Assembly: GCA_037176725.1 (NCBI GenBank)
Contig: JAZBRS010000049.1
Location: 38,122,001 to 38,186,000, forward strand
From: Posidonia oceanica
Lineage: Eukaryota > Streptophyta > Magnoliopsida > Alismatales > Posidoniaceae
Length of the DNA stretch: 64,000 bases
Direction: 5' to 3'
Numbering within the stretch: the first letter of the stretch is position 1; each line of letters starts with the position of its first letter. The position numbers were made by a program, and so were the translations under genes. The notes beneath the pieces are model-generated. The model worked only from the letters and a program-made list of their open reading frames with translations. It did not search any database and was not told the origin of the DNA. Below, in pieces: positions 22,739 to 34,221 of the stretch.

Positions 22739-23972
22739 TGTTGGCAAAAATGCCTCATCTCGATTTTGATGATAATAAAACATATTTGTGAGCTAACTTT
22801 CTTAATAGGTCAAGAAAGAAGTTCTCATGGACTTTGGAAAAAGAAGGGATATTGGCAAAGAAGAAATCAATAAGGAAGATTAAGGCAATTCAATTGAAGA
22901 TCAAGTCAAAACAATTGAAGAATGAAGACCAAGATTATATGTATTTAAGAGTCATGTAAAAGAGTATGTTGTATTCTAGGAACTTGTGATTATCTCCCAA
23001 ACACCCCCATAGTGTTTTAGGAAAATAGCCATAAGCCCAAAAGCAAACCATGTTTAGCAAGAAGCACCCCATGCTTATTGCGCATCTAGAACATAATTAA
23101 CACATGTCTATTTTGAGAGGATTTTATAGGTGTTTAACACATGTCCTATTTTGAGAGGAATTTATAGGTGTTTAACACATGTCTAAATTAGCTCATTAAT
23201 TCCTATAAATAGGACACCCCTAAATTAACACATGTTTATTTTGAGAGGATTTTATAGGTGTTTAACATATGTCTATTTTGAGAGGATTTTATAGGTGTTT
23301 AACACATGTCTATTTTGAGAGGAAATTAGAGGTGTTTAACACGTGTCTAAATTGTGAGCTCATTTTACACATGTTTATTCTAACGCATGCCTTTATATAG
23401 GACATCACTATACTCATATTTCACACCAGAGATTAGACAAGTATATTGCACATCATATACAAGTTGTTGAGCTAAATTCCCATCCTTTGTTAAGCATTCC
23501 ACTCATATCTTTGAAAGACATTTCCCAAGCTAAGAGAGTATCAATTTCACCTACCAAAAGTGTTTTGGGAGATATAGAAAGAGTTGAAAAAGAGTTGTAA
23601 TTTTCCTTTCTTAAGTGAGTTTCTTCTTCAGGAGTGAGAAGGGTTACCGCGGTTTTTGCAGGGGTTTGGCGTGGTCTCGTCAAGGTGTTCGGCAGGATCT
23701 TGACCCGGAACAAGATCAAGGTTAAGGAAACTCTCGAGGGGTTTTCTCGAGGAGTGGACTAAGCTAGGGAGGCTGAACCACTATAAATCCTTTGAGTATA
23801 TTCTCATTGCCTCTCATCCCCTTCTCTGTATGTTATTAGTCTAATATCCAAAATCTAGCTCTACATTTCATTTACTTGATAAATTACTTAAGATTGTCAA
23901 AGTTAGTTTAAATTCAGCATTAAATATCAAATTCACTATTCACTCCCTCTAATGAAGCCTAGAATCCCAACA
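22739..23972 (+). mobile_element. Copia solo LTR (1234 bp)
   Basis: It starts TGTTGGCAAAAATGCC and ends AATCCCAACA, related to the LTR at 11126-12274. It contains an internal repeat: the phrase TTTTGAGAGGA.TTTATAGGTGTTTAACA recurs at least five times between 23110 and 23345 (about 50-60-bp spacing). A TATA box TTTATATAGG lies at 23393-23402. The exact GTCCA duplication shows insertion followed by LTR-LTR recombination. Confidence 0.9.
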
Positions 23973-26117
23973 GTCCAAACCCTTAGGAAACGAGCCCAGA
24001 ATCCACTGCAACAGACTCTGTCTAGTTCAACCGTGGATTCCCTCCGCGGGTATGTCCCGCATATTTCATGTAGGGATGCCCTGGGTCAGAGGCTGTTGCA
24101 GGCCGATCAAGCTCGTCGTGCATTCACCATAGCCAACCCTCGCTTGGATTTTGGGACACGCCCTGAGGACCTCGATCACCAGGCTCGCACCAAGACCCAA
24201 ATTCACCCTCGATCGCACCCACTTGAGCCCTAGCCGACCGTTTATTCCCGTCCCACACATGCGTCTGTGCACAGTACCAGCAGCTCCTCCTAGCGTGGCC
24301 GTGCACTGTACCAGCTCGCTTTCGGTGCTCTGCACAACCAGCCTTCATGACCCTACCCTGCCACCCTGCAGCCACAACCCGACATGCCACCTCCAGCCTC
24401 GTGAACCCCCTGTGTAGGCGTGGCCAGAGCAAAAAAGGGGGCCAACCCATTCGAACCACCGACAAAGGCCATTCCCTAGGATCCCACAGGCCACTCTCTC
24501 CTAGCAAAACCCAGAGCTCTCGCATCTCCTTGGCATCCTTGCTCTTGCATCCCTGAGCCCAGCAACCATCTTCACAGCCCCTCACCGCCACTCGTCGCAT
24601 CCGAGCAACCCCACGGTCGTTGCATTGCGAGCTCTGGCCGACCAACCCAGAGGAGCCACAGCTCGTGCCTCCACCTCTCCGGGCACTGCACAAATGATCA
24701 CTGAGCATCAACAAACATGTCCCAGCTCCATCGTCATGTCCAGCGTCGTTGCCGGCTTGAGCACACTTGCCGCCAACCACCGGTGTCGTGAGGCCCGTCC
24801 ACGCACAGGCCTAGGTATACAACTCGTCTCTGAGCTTTGTTTTTGCCTCCTCTAGCTTCCTAGCATTCTACTTCACTGTTTAGCCTTGTTTTCTTCACCG
24901 GTTTGCTTCCCCATTTGCCGACGGTGGGTTCTCCAACCATGTGAGGCCATTGGCCATTGAGCACAGCCGGGGACCCATCTCCACCCTTGCATTGCATCCT
25001 TGGTTCCTCCTCGACCATCCTCATCCTTCTCAGAGCGTCGCAGCCGCGTCACGGGGGCTCCCAATCCTCCTCAAGGCTGGCGGACACACTCATGTCCGGT
25101 AGTGAGAAGTGGAGGTGGGGGAAGAGATCTGAGCCATTGTTTTGTGTTTTCCTTGCTTCGTTATGATATCTGTTATGCCATCTAGCTCTGTTGATCTTCG
25201 CTTGCATAGCATGATTTGGCGATGAAGTTCATCAGTCCGGCAGCCAGATCTGCTACGCGGGATCCATGCACAGGTTACCTACGTAGATTCGATGCATGGT
25301 TTTGGCAGAAGCCAGACTAGCTCAAAACAGAGCACTTTGCATGATTCATATATGTTTTTCCGCATCTGATTGCTCTCATTGCATGCCCTTGCATCCCTGC
25401 ATGTTTCTCGATTGTCGCTTGCCGGTCTTACGCCCTTGCATCGTCGGATTTGAGCAATGATCTTCACTGTCTGGATTGGTGAACATCTCCCGCGGGATGG
25501 TCTCGTGTGTAACCCTTGCAGGTTGCACGCTCGGTTTTCATAGTGTCCAGATAGACTCTGAACTAAGCATTTGCCTGGCTTGTTTTCGTCGCTTTGGTTT
25601 TGATCTTGCATATTCGTATTCTGGGCTTGCATCCTCATCATGGTTTCAACATGCATCACATCATTTAGGCACATCTTAAAGCATTCATCATGGCATGGCA
25701 TTTAACATCAAGCATACAATGAAGGCATGGCATCATCGCCCTCGGGTGTACATTATTGGCATTAATTGCCAGTATTCCCACACATGTGAGCGAATAAGCC
25801 TAGAAAGATCGATTTCCGGGTGCATGGGGGTGCCTAAGACCTTCCTCATGCGTAATAGGAGTCCTTACCCTTTCTCTGGCCCGCACTGACCATTGTGTCT
25901 CATCCATTGTCACGAGTCATACATTCTGCATTGCATTGCACGCATTTCATGCTTTCTTCCTGGTTTTTCTCGACTAGGTGGCGACTCCCTTTCTGCTTTA
26001 TCTTTGTTTTCTCTGTCCGTTTTTCGATGTTATCGAGTCGAGTCCTTCTCGGATGCATCACTCAGCCATGGCCGTCGCCAGCTCGCCCCCCGCGAGCCAC
26101 GCGGATGCATGGTCACA

Positions 26118-26531
26118 CATGCCATTGCATTCCAATGCACTCCTGCATCTAACGTCGCGCTAGCATCACATGCTAGATAGCCGCATCAACATCGCACACC
26201 TTGCATGTACCCCAGCAACACATGCACAACATTAGCATCATCGTCGCTTAGAGCCGCACTGAGCTCAGTGCACGCCAACATCATCCGCATCACTCACATT
26301 AGCATCGCGCGAACCCGCACATACCCCCAACGGAGTTCAACGCACATGAGCACTAGCACCATCAGCATCCGCATCAGCATTCGCATTTGGTATCGCGGCA
26401 ACGAGTAATGACCTTCGATGCATCCACCGGATAAGTGGCTCACGCGAATAGCAAACACCACTCTCCCACCGGCCTCAAGTGGGGTGTCTTGTCAGCCTTG
26501 AGCAGCGGCCATGGTTCCCTCAACCTCGCTC
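26118..26531 (+). other. Last part of the 3' region of element 2
   Basis: This stretch is rich in GCATC/CACAT words and has no gene. Its end (from about 26395) matches element 1 at about 8250-8385: GCAACGAGT, GATGCATCCACCG and GGGGTGTCTTGTCA. Confidence 0.5.
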
Positions 26532-26544
26532 AGGGAGGGGCATC
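26532..26544 (+). promoter_or_regulatory. Polypurine tract of element 2
   Basis: AGGGAGGGGCATC precedes the 3' LTR start at 26545 and is identical to the tract of element 1. Confidence 0.85.
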
Positions 26545-29008
26545 TGTAAACACGTCGATTTGACGCCATTCGTCGGCGGACCCCTCTGGATGTGCATGCT
26601 CGGGATGCGACGCGGCGGACCCCAACATTTCAGCAAACCAAACCCAAAACCTGGCCAACACCTTCAGAACTCACCAAAACACTACGAACCCCAAGCATTC
26701 AAAGCCCAAAGTCCATTGGTGGCCCAGGAATCCAAGGAAATGGGCCCAGAATCCCTGCAACAAACTCTACTTAGGTCAACAGTGGAAACAGGCAATGGTT
26801 TAGTACCGCTGCTTTGTGCCACGATTGCCCTAGATTAGTGGCCGCTGCCGGCAGTTCGGGCTGGCTGTGCATGTGGAACGGTTGACGCTTGCATGGATCT
26901 CGACACATGCCTTGGAGTACCCTGACCATCATGCCCTTGTTCAGGGTCAAAATCCCAATCCACCCTTCCCATTCGAATCACTGCCGCCCGTTGACACTCA
27001 ACCCGTGCGCGTGCGACCGTGCATTGTACTGACAGCCCCGTGGCTAGCTTGCTTTTGGCGCCATGCCCTACCACCTTGGAGCACATCGTCGCCGCACCAT
27101 GCCCTGCCACCCTGCAGCACGCTGCACCGCTCCCTACCACCCTCGCACCGGCCCTTGCAGCACGCCACCTCCTGCAAAAAGCAATAGGTAGCTCGTAAGG
27201 CAAGGGAGGGCAGGAAGGAGGGGGTGGGCATTCGGCAGCAACCCAGACTCTTTTGTTCGTGCAAGAGAAAACTGGAGAGCACCACCGCAGCCCTCCGCAC
27301 ACCACTGCCAAGAATCCCACATGGTCGCCCCACTGCAAACACAGCCGATCGACCTGAATCGGCACAGCTCGAACATCCATCCCTCTGAGTGTAACCCGAA
27401 CAACCTCCGCGCATCAACCAACGCATCCCAGCCCCGTCTCTGCTCCGTCGCTGCGTCCAGCACCGTCACTGCCGGGAGCACGCCCGCCGCATGCCGCCAT
27501 CGTCGGGAGGCATATCCACGTGCCAACACAGGCAGCCAATTCTTCCCAGAGCCTTGTAGTGACTCTCTATAGCTTCATAGCTTTTATATGTGTGAAATCG
27601 CCCTGGTTTGCCGAGCTTTATCTCGCCTACATCTCTGTTTTCTTCGGCGGTGGGTTCACTGGCCGTGTGAGGCCGTTGGTCGTTGAGCACGACCGGGGAA
27701 CCACCACCATGCTCGCATTGTGTTCTCCACTCTCCCCCGCATTCTCCCAACGATTCTCCGACGAAGATCGAGCCTGTTGCTCGCGGTCCAACTCACGGCT
27801 GACAAGCAAGTGACGATTTCCGGCGAGCTTGGCGGGGAGGGAGGCCAAGTACTCATTTTCATGCTTTCTCCGCTTGAATCTCTTCCTCAACCCTTCCTTG
27901 ACCTCCCACTTCCTTCCCATAGAGCCGCGGTCGTGTTTCATGGGCTCCTGATGCTTCTCAGGGCCAGCAGACAAGCCCGTTTCCTGCAATGTGAAGTGGA
28001 GGTGAAGGAAAGAGATCCGAGCGATCGTTTTGCATTTTCTCTGCATAGTTTTGATCTTTGATATGCCCTCTTGCTTTTCGGATCGATGCTTGCATGCTTT
28101 GAATCGATTCCATTGCATGGTTGAGCGATGAAACTCATCTGTTTGGACTGCAAAGCTCCTTACGTGGGTTCCTTCCGCGGGTTGCCCACGCGGGTACCTT
28201 CCGTGGTTTACCAGATTCAGATCGGATCAGGAGTAGAACACTTGCATGTCTTGCATTTGTTTCTTTGGTTTTGATCTTGTTTATGCATGCTCTGATCTAC
28301 TCCATCTGCATGTTTTCTATTTGCATTGCATCACTCCTCTGACGTTTTGATTCTCGCTTGCATCCATTAGGGTAGTGATGCTTACTGTCTGGACTACCCT
28401 TGAACTGAGGCGCGGTGATCCAGCGGACATCCTTAATGGATTGTTCCGGCGAGATTCTCATGCGCGAGTGCCCAGTTCAAAACACTGACAACGCTGCTGA
28501 GTGTTTTGGTCGCATGTTTTGTTTTCATCATGCATCATGGCAGAAAGGCATGCATTAAGGCATACATCATTAGCAATGCATAGCACTCATCGCCCTTGGG
28601 CATATATTAATTGGCATTCAATTGCCGACATTAACCGCACATGCGAGCGAAAAGCCTAGAAAGACCGACTTACGGGGGCATGGGGGTGCCTAACCCCTTC
28701 CCCCTGTGTAACAGGAGTCCTTACCCTTTCTCTAGTCCGTAGTGACCATTGTGTCTGCATCCATAGGCATGGATCATGCATTTTTTGCAACATTGCACGC
28801 ATTAACATGCTTTCTTCTCGATTTTCCTTGTCTTTCCAATAAATAGACTTGATGGTGATTCCGTTTTCTTATCCATTGTTTTTCTTTGCCTTTCCCGGTG
28901 TTTTTGAGTCGAACGTCCTTCCTCGGATTCACCATTTTGTCGTGACCCTATCAGTCGGCACGCATCGGCCCTGATCCCACGCTCCGTCCCTTTGCCGGCA
29001 TGGTCACA
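26545..29008 (+). mobile_element. 3' LTR of element 2
   Basis: It starts TGTAAACACGTCGATTTGAC and ends CCGGCATGGTCACA. It pairs with 12535-14998 over the full length with visible substitutions, so the insertion is not recent. TTTATATGTGTG at about 27588 is the matching TATA-like site. Open frames inside are LTR sequence and are not called as genes. Confidence 0.85.
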
Positions 29009-29599
29009 CCCCCATGACACGAAGATCATCCCTTCTCTTGTACTTCAAGAGCTATCTTTTTTAGAGTTGATTTCAAGCCCAACACATTGTAGAGCTTCAT
29101 TCCCATCATTCTCTATAGCATTCCATGCCCATATTGTGAGGATATTTCCCAAGCAAGAGAGCTTCACTCACGTCCCTTTCACATTGCCAAAAGAGAGCTT
29201 GGGAGATTATAGAAAAGAGTTGTAAGTTGTAATTTTCCATTTCTAGTGTAAGTTCTTCTTTTGTTGTGAGTAGGAAGACCGTAGTTTTTGTGGATCTTGG
29301 CGAGGTTTCGTCAAGGAGTGTATCGGCGCAATCTTGGCCTAGGAACAAGATCGGATTAAGGAAACTCTCAAGGGATTCTTGAGGAGTGGACTAAGCCAGG
29401 GCGGCTGAATCACTATAAATCACTAGTGCACTTCAATTTCTCTCATCCCCTTCTTTGTATGTTTGTAGTTTAACATTCAAATCCTTCACATTATTTCATT
29501 TACTTATATATTGCTTGTGCTTGTCAAATTAAGTTTTAAATTTCATATTTTTCCATAATTCTCTATTCACCCCCCTCTAGAGAAGCCTTAGATCCTAAC
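29009..29599 (+). mobile_element. Copia LTR, copy 2, right part
   Basis: This continues the LTR cut at 12534. It shares with copy 1 AGAGTTG.TTTCAAGC, GGTTTCGTCAAGG, GAAACTCTC, GAGTGGACTAAGC, CACTATAAATCACT and GAGAAG.CTAAGATCCTAAC. It begins with the right copy of the CCCCC duplication and ends where the next gypsy LTR starts at 29600. Confidence 0.8.
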
Positions 29600-30180
29600 T
29601 GTAGACACCCCGATTTTGTAGTCCTTCGTCGGCGGTTTTCTCCTAGGAATGTGCTCGCTCGTGGCAGCTCCCACCTTGTCCAAAACCCAAACCCAAACCT
29701 AAGCATTGTCCAAAACCCAACCCTAAACCCAAGCCTAATCCTAAAACCAATCCAAAACCCAAGCCTAAACCCAAGCCTAATCCCAATATCAAGCCTAATC
29801 CCAATACCAAGCCTAATCCTAAAACCAATCCCAATACCAAGCCTAAAACCCAAGCCTAAGCCCATTCCAAGCCTAAGCCCATTACAAGCCCAACCAAAAA
29901 ATCAAAAAGACATCCAAAATCTACTCTTGGTTGTTGGACGTTGGATATGCTCGTGTCTTATGTAAGACGTAGAAATTCCAGCGTCTAACGCCGCCAGTCT
30001 CTTTGGGGCGTAAGACGCTGCCTGAGACAGCATTGTGGATGTGGATTGGGGGGGTGTTTTAAGAAGATGTCGATGCCTCCACGTACGTCGTCAACTTTGT
30101 TGTGATCGCCACTCGCGTTTGGGTAGACAAGACACTTGGGGGGAGATTATGAAGATGCCGGTCCTCGGACCACTAGATCG
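29600..30180 (+). mobile_element. Gypsy LTR fragment, plus strand
   Basis: It starts TGTAGACACCCCGATTTTGTAG, followed by TCGTCGGCGGTTTTCTCC, a degenerate CCCAAGCCTAA tract (29680-29900) and motifs such as GCGTCTAACG and GCGTAAGACGC (29930-30020). It matches the minus-strand LTRs at 964 and 9752. The 3' border with the following minus-strand LTR is not resolved. The Leu/Gly-rich minus-strand frame over the tract is low complexity, not a gene. Confidence 0.6.
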
Positions 30181-30661
30181 ACGGTCGGATGTCGTCTAGC
30201 GGCTCCCTCGTGTTACGTAAGCTCTTTCCTTCCCTTCAAAACAAAATGACATAGATCTAGATTAGTTCAAGTGTAGTAGTCAGTAACAGAAGTAAACGAA
30301 ACGACATGACTAAAAGAAACAAATACTAACCGAGGGTTGTTCCCCGCATGCATATGCTATGGGTTCTATGCTAAGGAAAGTAAAAAAATGCGATGAAAAA
30401 TTAGATTGGAGGAAGATACTGCCTTTCACTCTTATGCTGAATGCAATGAAGTTGAAAGGAGGCACGGTCGGAGCTTCGGCTTAGCTGGGGATACTGGAAT
30501 GAAGATGGGAATTGGATTTACCTCTTCTGAAAGGTGGGAGATAGAGCTTCTGGGTTGAAGGCTCTAGCTCTGGAAGGTGGAGACTTACCACTGACAGGGT
30601 GATTCCTCTCTTGGAAATTCCTCTCTCAAAAATTCCGACCCCCAAACCACTGGCCTAGCGG

Positions 30662-30675
30662 GTCTATTTATAGAC
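30662..30675 (-). promoter_or_regulatory. TATA box inside an inverted repeat (left Tat LTR)
   Basis: On the minus strand TATAAATA (30672-30665) lies in the palindrome GTCTATAAATAGAC: GTCTAT and ATAGAC pair around a two-base centre. The position between the motif-rich U3-like part and the downstream sequence fits an LTR core promoter. Confidence 0.55.
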
Positions 30676-30709
30676 TCTAGGGGGTGAGGATAGTTGGAGT
30701 TCAGAAAAT

Positions 30710-31200
30710 TCTAGAAAAAGTGGCAGTTAGGGTTAGTCACCGGTTAAGTTGGCGACTAAGGCTAGCAACCGCCCAATCAAATGTGGGAAGACCCGGGAAT
30801 GAGGCCACGACTATTAGTCACCGATTGAGTTGGTGCCTAACGGTCGAGGGGGTCGTGGGAAATAACCGTGGAAAAGCAGTTCAAAGGAGCCACGATCACT
30901 AGTCGCCGGTTGAGCTGGCGCCTAATAGTCGAGGATCTTGGGAGATAACTGCTGCAGTTCCACAATCGCTCAGTCGCTGGATTAGTTGGCGTCTGAGGGT
31001 TGAGCGGGATCGTGGGGAACAACCGCTGTAGTCCACGATCACTTAGTCGCCAAGTTAGTTAGCGTCTAAGTGGGTTGCCTCCACAGATGGCAGTTGAATT
31101 GGCCGCCTCCGCCATTGGCAACTGACTTAGTCGCCTGCATAGCTGGCAACTGCCCGAGTCGCCTCTCCAACTAGCAACTAGCTGAGTCGCCTCTCCAACT
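30710..31200. repeat. Cluster of AGTCGCC / GGCGACT inverted repeats
   Basis: At least five copies of AGTCGCC (or AGTCACC, AGTCGCT) are followed after 9-10 bases by GGCGACT, GGCGCCT or GGCGTCT: near 30736, 30815, 30902, 30971 and 31046. Spacing is 70-90 bases. Further AGTCGCC words follow to 31190. Confidence 0.7.
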
Positions 31201-31557
31201 GGCAACTAGCAAGCTTAGGTCAGCCCTCTTTCCGGGTTTTGGCCAGAGAAAACAAGATAGAAGGCCGGGAAACTACAGATAGTCTACGAAATCAAGAAGG
31301 CATCTCTGTTAACTCAAATCTGCCACAAATCTGAGTAGAAGTAAAGGATACCCAGGGTACTCGGACTTGCCACGAGCCTGAGTGAGTTTGCTCTACCACA
31401 GCCAACAACCTGAGTCTAGGTAGGATCCAGTGATGCTTTGAAGAAATCAAGGAACATTTGGAAAACGTGTTATCAAAACTTAGGCACGAGATTTGGGGCA
31501 CCTCAAGGTTTCTATCCTTAAGAGAACTCTCAGAAATGCAAAAATAGGATATCTACA

Positions 31558-31571
31558 GATGCCCCTCCTTA
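31558..31571 (-). promoter_or_regulatory. Polypurine tract of the left Tat element
   Basis: The minus strand reads TAAGGAGGGGCATC and then TGTAGATATCC, the same junction as at 8386, 26532 and 60884. It places the 3' LTR at lower coordinates and the internal region at higher coordinates. Confidence 0.8.
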
Positions 31572-32591
31572 GCGTTGATCTTGGAACATGATCGATTCCA
31601 AGGTAAGAACGATGTCCTATTGAGCATTTCCTGAAAAGGGGAGCTCCATCTCAAACAATTTGCCACTGAAGTAGCCAAAGGAAAGATAAAAAAGTGGGTT
31701 TAAATTGCCATCAAATTGGAGACTCAGGCATGGAGGGGTCAAGTCAGTTTCGACACTTGTGTCGCAGCCGAAGTCAAGACCAGGTCAACCATGTAGAGGT
31801 GTTCCAACAAGGCAAGAACTGAGGAGGAAATCGCAGGATGTTATTCCAACACGATCGAAAGGAGAGTGTGACATCTTGTTTGAGACTTCACTCAGATTGG
31901 AATTGATAAGAGGATAGGTATGAACTGGGTTGGCTCTAGGAGAATCATATGCTTAAAGGGTTTCTAACACTCTTGAAGAACAGTGCTCCGTCCGTGCTCC
32001 ACTTCCAATGATATGAGAAAGTGCATGGATGCATGATTCAAACAAACAAATGTAGATGCAAGGTCAACACGCGATGCAATGAATGATCCATATGCTAGGT
32101 TAGGCCGGCGGGGTACGATTGGTCCCAAACTATATGGACATGTGCAAAATGAATGAATGCAATTCGTTGTGGTCAAGTATTTTCCGTTCTCAAGTGTGAC
32201 CAGCACTCTCTGGAAAGAACCGTCGTCCCACAGCTCGATTTGGCAAGTAAAGAGGTTCCGTGCAAAGAGAACCGTTTGAGGGAGTGAACCCTTCATTTGC
32301 CAATCCGATATGTCGTCAGGTGTTCGTAGTGGTTGCGGTGGACGGTGTGTGAACTCAAGGCAAGAGTTCACTCCTCGGCTTCACAGTAGTAGATGGTCTG
32401 TTCTATTGGGTTAGTCGCCTCTTGACTAGGCGGCTAAGCTAGTCACCGATTGTTAGGGCGACACACGATCTCCTCGCTTATTTAGTTCAGAAATCGTTTT
32501 AAACCCTAATTCCTTTGATAAGGGGAGATAAAAGACGGCCGTCCTTGCTTTTTAGGAAGCATTCTGCACAATTAAACTCCTTATCTTGATC
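31572..32591. other. Spacer with no gene, left Tat element
   Basis: No domain or repeat array is recognised between the tract and antisense gene A. TTAGTCGCC-N9-GGCGGCTAA, a 9-base inverted repeat, lies at 32411-32437, about 160 bases before gene A. A 110-residue minus-strand frame (32499-32831) overlaps gene A and has no known domain. Confidence 0.45.
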
Positions 32592-33951
32592 ATGAAGCTT
32601 CCTTCCTTCTCTTCTTCGACCTTCCAAGTGAAGAGGATGGTTGATATCCCCAACCATTTGATGAAAGCTATCCGGGATGACCAAGTATGTTCTCCTATTT
32701 GTCTTTGCATGCTTTTCTTTGTGGTTTTGCCTCTGAATGTTGCTTGTTTTGGCCATAGTGAACCTCACGGGATGCTTGGACTTCCACAATTCTTTCCAGT
32801 ATACTCTACCGTGGGTGGCTGGCTTGATCAATCAAGTAGAGGATAACAAGCATCTCTTCGGGTGCAGTGGTTTCGACAAGCTACTTGATCTGATTCGCAC
32901 GCCTGTGCCTTGGCCATTGTTGCATGCTTTGATGGCTTTCTGGAATGGCTCCTCCAATACTTTCAACCTTCCTTGTGGGGAGACTTTGATCACATGTGAG
33001 GAGGTGTCTTCTTTGCTTGGGTTGGCAGTGGAATCTACTGAAGCAGCAGATGATCGTTTCGCCATTTTTGTTGAGACAGTGGGCTCCAAGAAGATAGGTG
33101 GGTATTTAGCAATGGATCAGGAGGTTAGCAAGGCTTTGATGCACTCGGGGAGACTCTTTCTTCGAGGCCTGTGGGAGGTTCTTAGCACCAGGCAACTTGC
33201 TGAGACTAAGCTGAGGAAGTGCTTGTTTGTAGTAGTTGGTGGCCTTTCCTTGTTTGCAGACGCAAATTTCACAATGGATCTTCACCATGTGGATTTCCAA
33301 ATGTTGGTGGCTGTTCGTTCAGACTTGTGCTTGGCTCCTGCCGAATTGGCTTACACCATGGAGGGGCTCACCAGTGCCTCTTGTTTAGGGAAGTTCTTTG
33401 GCTCTCCACTGCTGCTGCACAGGTGGTTCATGTCCCATTGTTGCTATGATACAGATTTTGCCGGCCTGAGCTTCCATGACTGCGTTCTCCGCCTTGGATG
33501 CTTGTCACTGCTGGATTTTGACTTTGTTCTGAAGTTGCTTGGAGCTCATAAGGCACGGGTGATGAGCACAATTCATAGTGACCTTGAGCTTGTCCTGGTG
33601 GGTGCTACATTGTTAGTGTTGTATCCCATCCATCGTTGTCCACGTCTGTTGAATCAGGAGCTAGTTGTCTAGGCTGATGTAGTTCTGACCCCTCCGATCC
33701 ACGTTCGCAAGGAAGACGGTGATCGAGATGAGAGGGTGGTCCTGGAGTACATAGCACGCTGGGTTCACATCGGCAGGCGAGTGTCTCTGAGTGCGCCTCG
33801 GCTTTCTGCAACTGCTCGGGAGTCCCAGGAGTCGAAGTACGTGAAGTGGTATGCACAGTGCTGCCCCACTCCTCAGAAATATGCTGATGACAGGCGGGAA
33901 TTCCTGAAGATGCTTGGGCTCAACCGCTCGAGCATGGCAATGCATGGCTGA
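32592..33951 (+). pseudogene. Gene A: plant mobile domain gene, antisense in the left Tat element
   Basis: Exon 1 (32592-32684, MKLPSFSSSTF...IPNHLMKAIRDDQ) ends in a GT donor. The second exon follows an acceptor at 32758 and codes for the PMD core: FDKLLDLIRTPVPWPLLHA, ETLITCEEVSSLLGL, CLFVVVGGLSLF, FFGSPLLLHRWF. The C-terminal part includes VVLEYIARW and YVKWYAQCCP and ends at 33951. The exon join is out of phase by one base, and an in-frame TAG (33670) interrupts the C-terminal third, so it is probably dead. Gene E has the same exon-1 phrase and intron position. PMD proteins such as MAIN/MAIL1 act in nuclear silencing and gene expression; the function here is unknown. Confidence 0.75.
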
Positions 33952-34221
33952 TTATGTTTTAAATTTTGATTTTAAGTCTAGTTGAATCATGTCTTAGTTT
34001 TTAAGTTCAAGTTTGGGTTGAATTATGTTTTAGCTTTTGAGTTTAAGCTTGGGTTGAATTACATTTTAGTTTCTAAGTTGTGTTTTGTCGTTTTCAATGC
34101 ATAAGTTTGTATTAGAGGGAAATTAAAGGAAGAAACTCTCTGTCCTCATTAGTCGCCGCTAATAATGGCGTCCATTCCAGTCGCCTCCTTTTAGGACGTC
34201 TAGGTTCGTGCCTTTCTAGAA

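Larger units (their letters stand above)
22555..26117 (+). mobile_element. Nested solo gypsy LTR with its own nested insertion
   Basis: It starts TGTAGACACCCCGATTTGATG and ends GCATGGTCACA. It is collinear with the element-2 LTRs but clearly diverged (for example AAAGCCCACTGGTGG, GGCCCGCACTGACCATTGTG, TCGAGTCGAGTCC). Removing the Copia LTR and its duplication leaves about 2.3 kb, close to the 2464 bp of its relatives. The flanks CATGT (22550-22554) and CATGC (26118-26122) match at four of five bases, fitting an old target-site duplication. A solo LTR is the remnant of recombination between the two LTRs of one element. Confidence 0.75.
12535..29008 (+). mobile_element. Gag-only gypsy element 2 (TR-GAG type), complete with nested insertions
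   Basis: This is a 16.5-kb element: 5' LTR 12535-14998, primer site 15004, leader, gag 16111-18390, long 3' region with a 50-bp tandem array (20091-22020), polypurine tract 26532-26544, and 3' LTR 26545-29008. Both LTRs are 2464 bp by these limits. A nested solo LTR (22555-26117) occupies 3.56 kb of the 3' region. There is no protease, RT, RNase H or integrase, so it is non-autonomous. CCCCC flanks it on both sides. A Tat-family element with the same tract and LTR start is the obvious candidate helper (inference). Confidence 0.85.
30181..31557 (-). mobile_element. 3' LTR of the left Tat element (minus strand)
   Basis: On the minus strand it starts at 31557 (TGTAGATATCCTATTTTTGC) right after a polypurine tract. 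31200-30700 carries repeated short inverted repeats of the form AGTCGCC-N9-GGCGACT. A TATA box lies at 30672-30665. The downstream end is uncertain; sequence to about 30200 is plausible U5. Confidence 0.6.

Noticed and set aside
29563..29865. Gly/Leu/Phe repeat protein on the minus strand
   Set aside because: It is the translation of the CCCAAGCCTAA low-complexity tract of an LTR.
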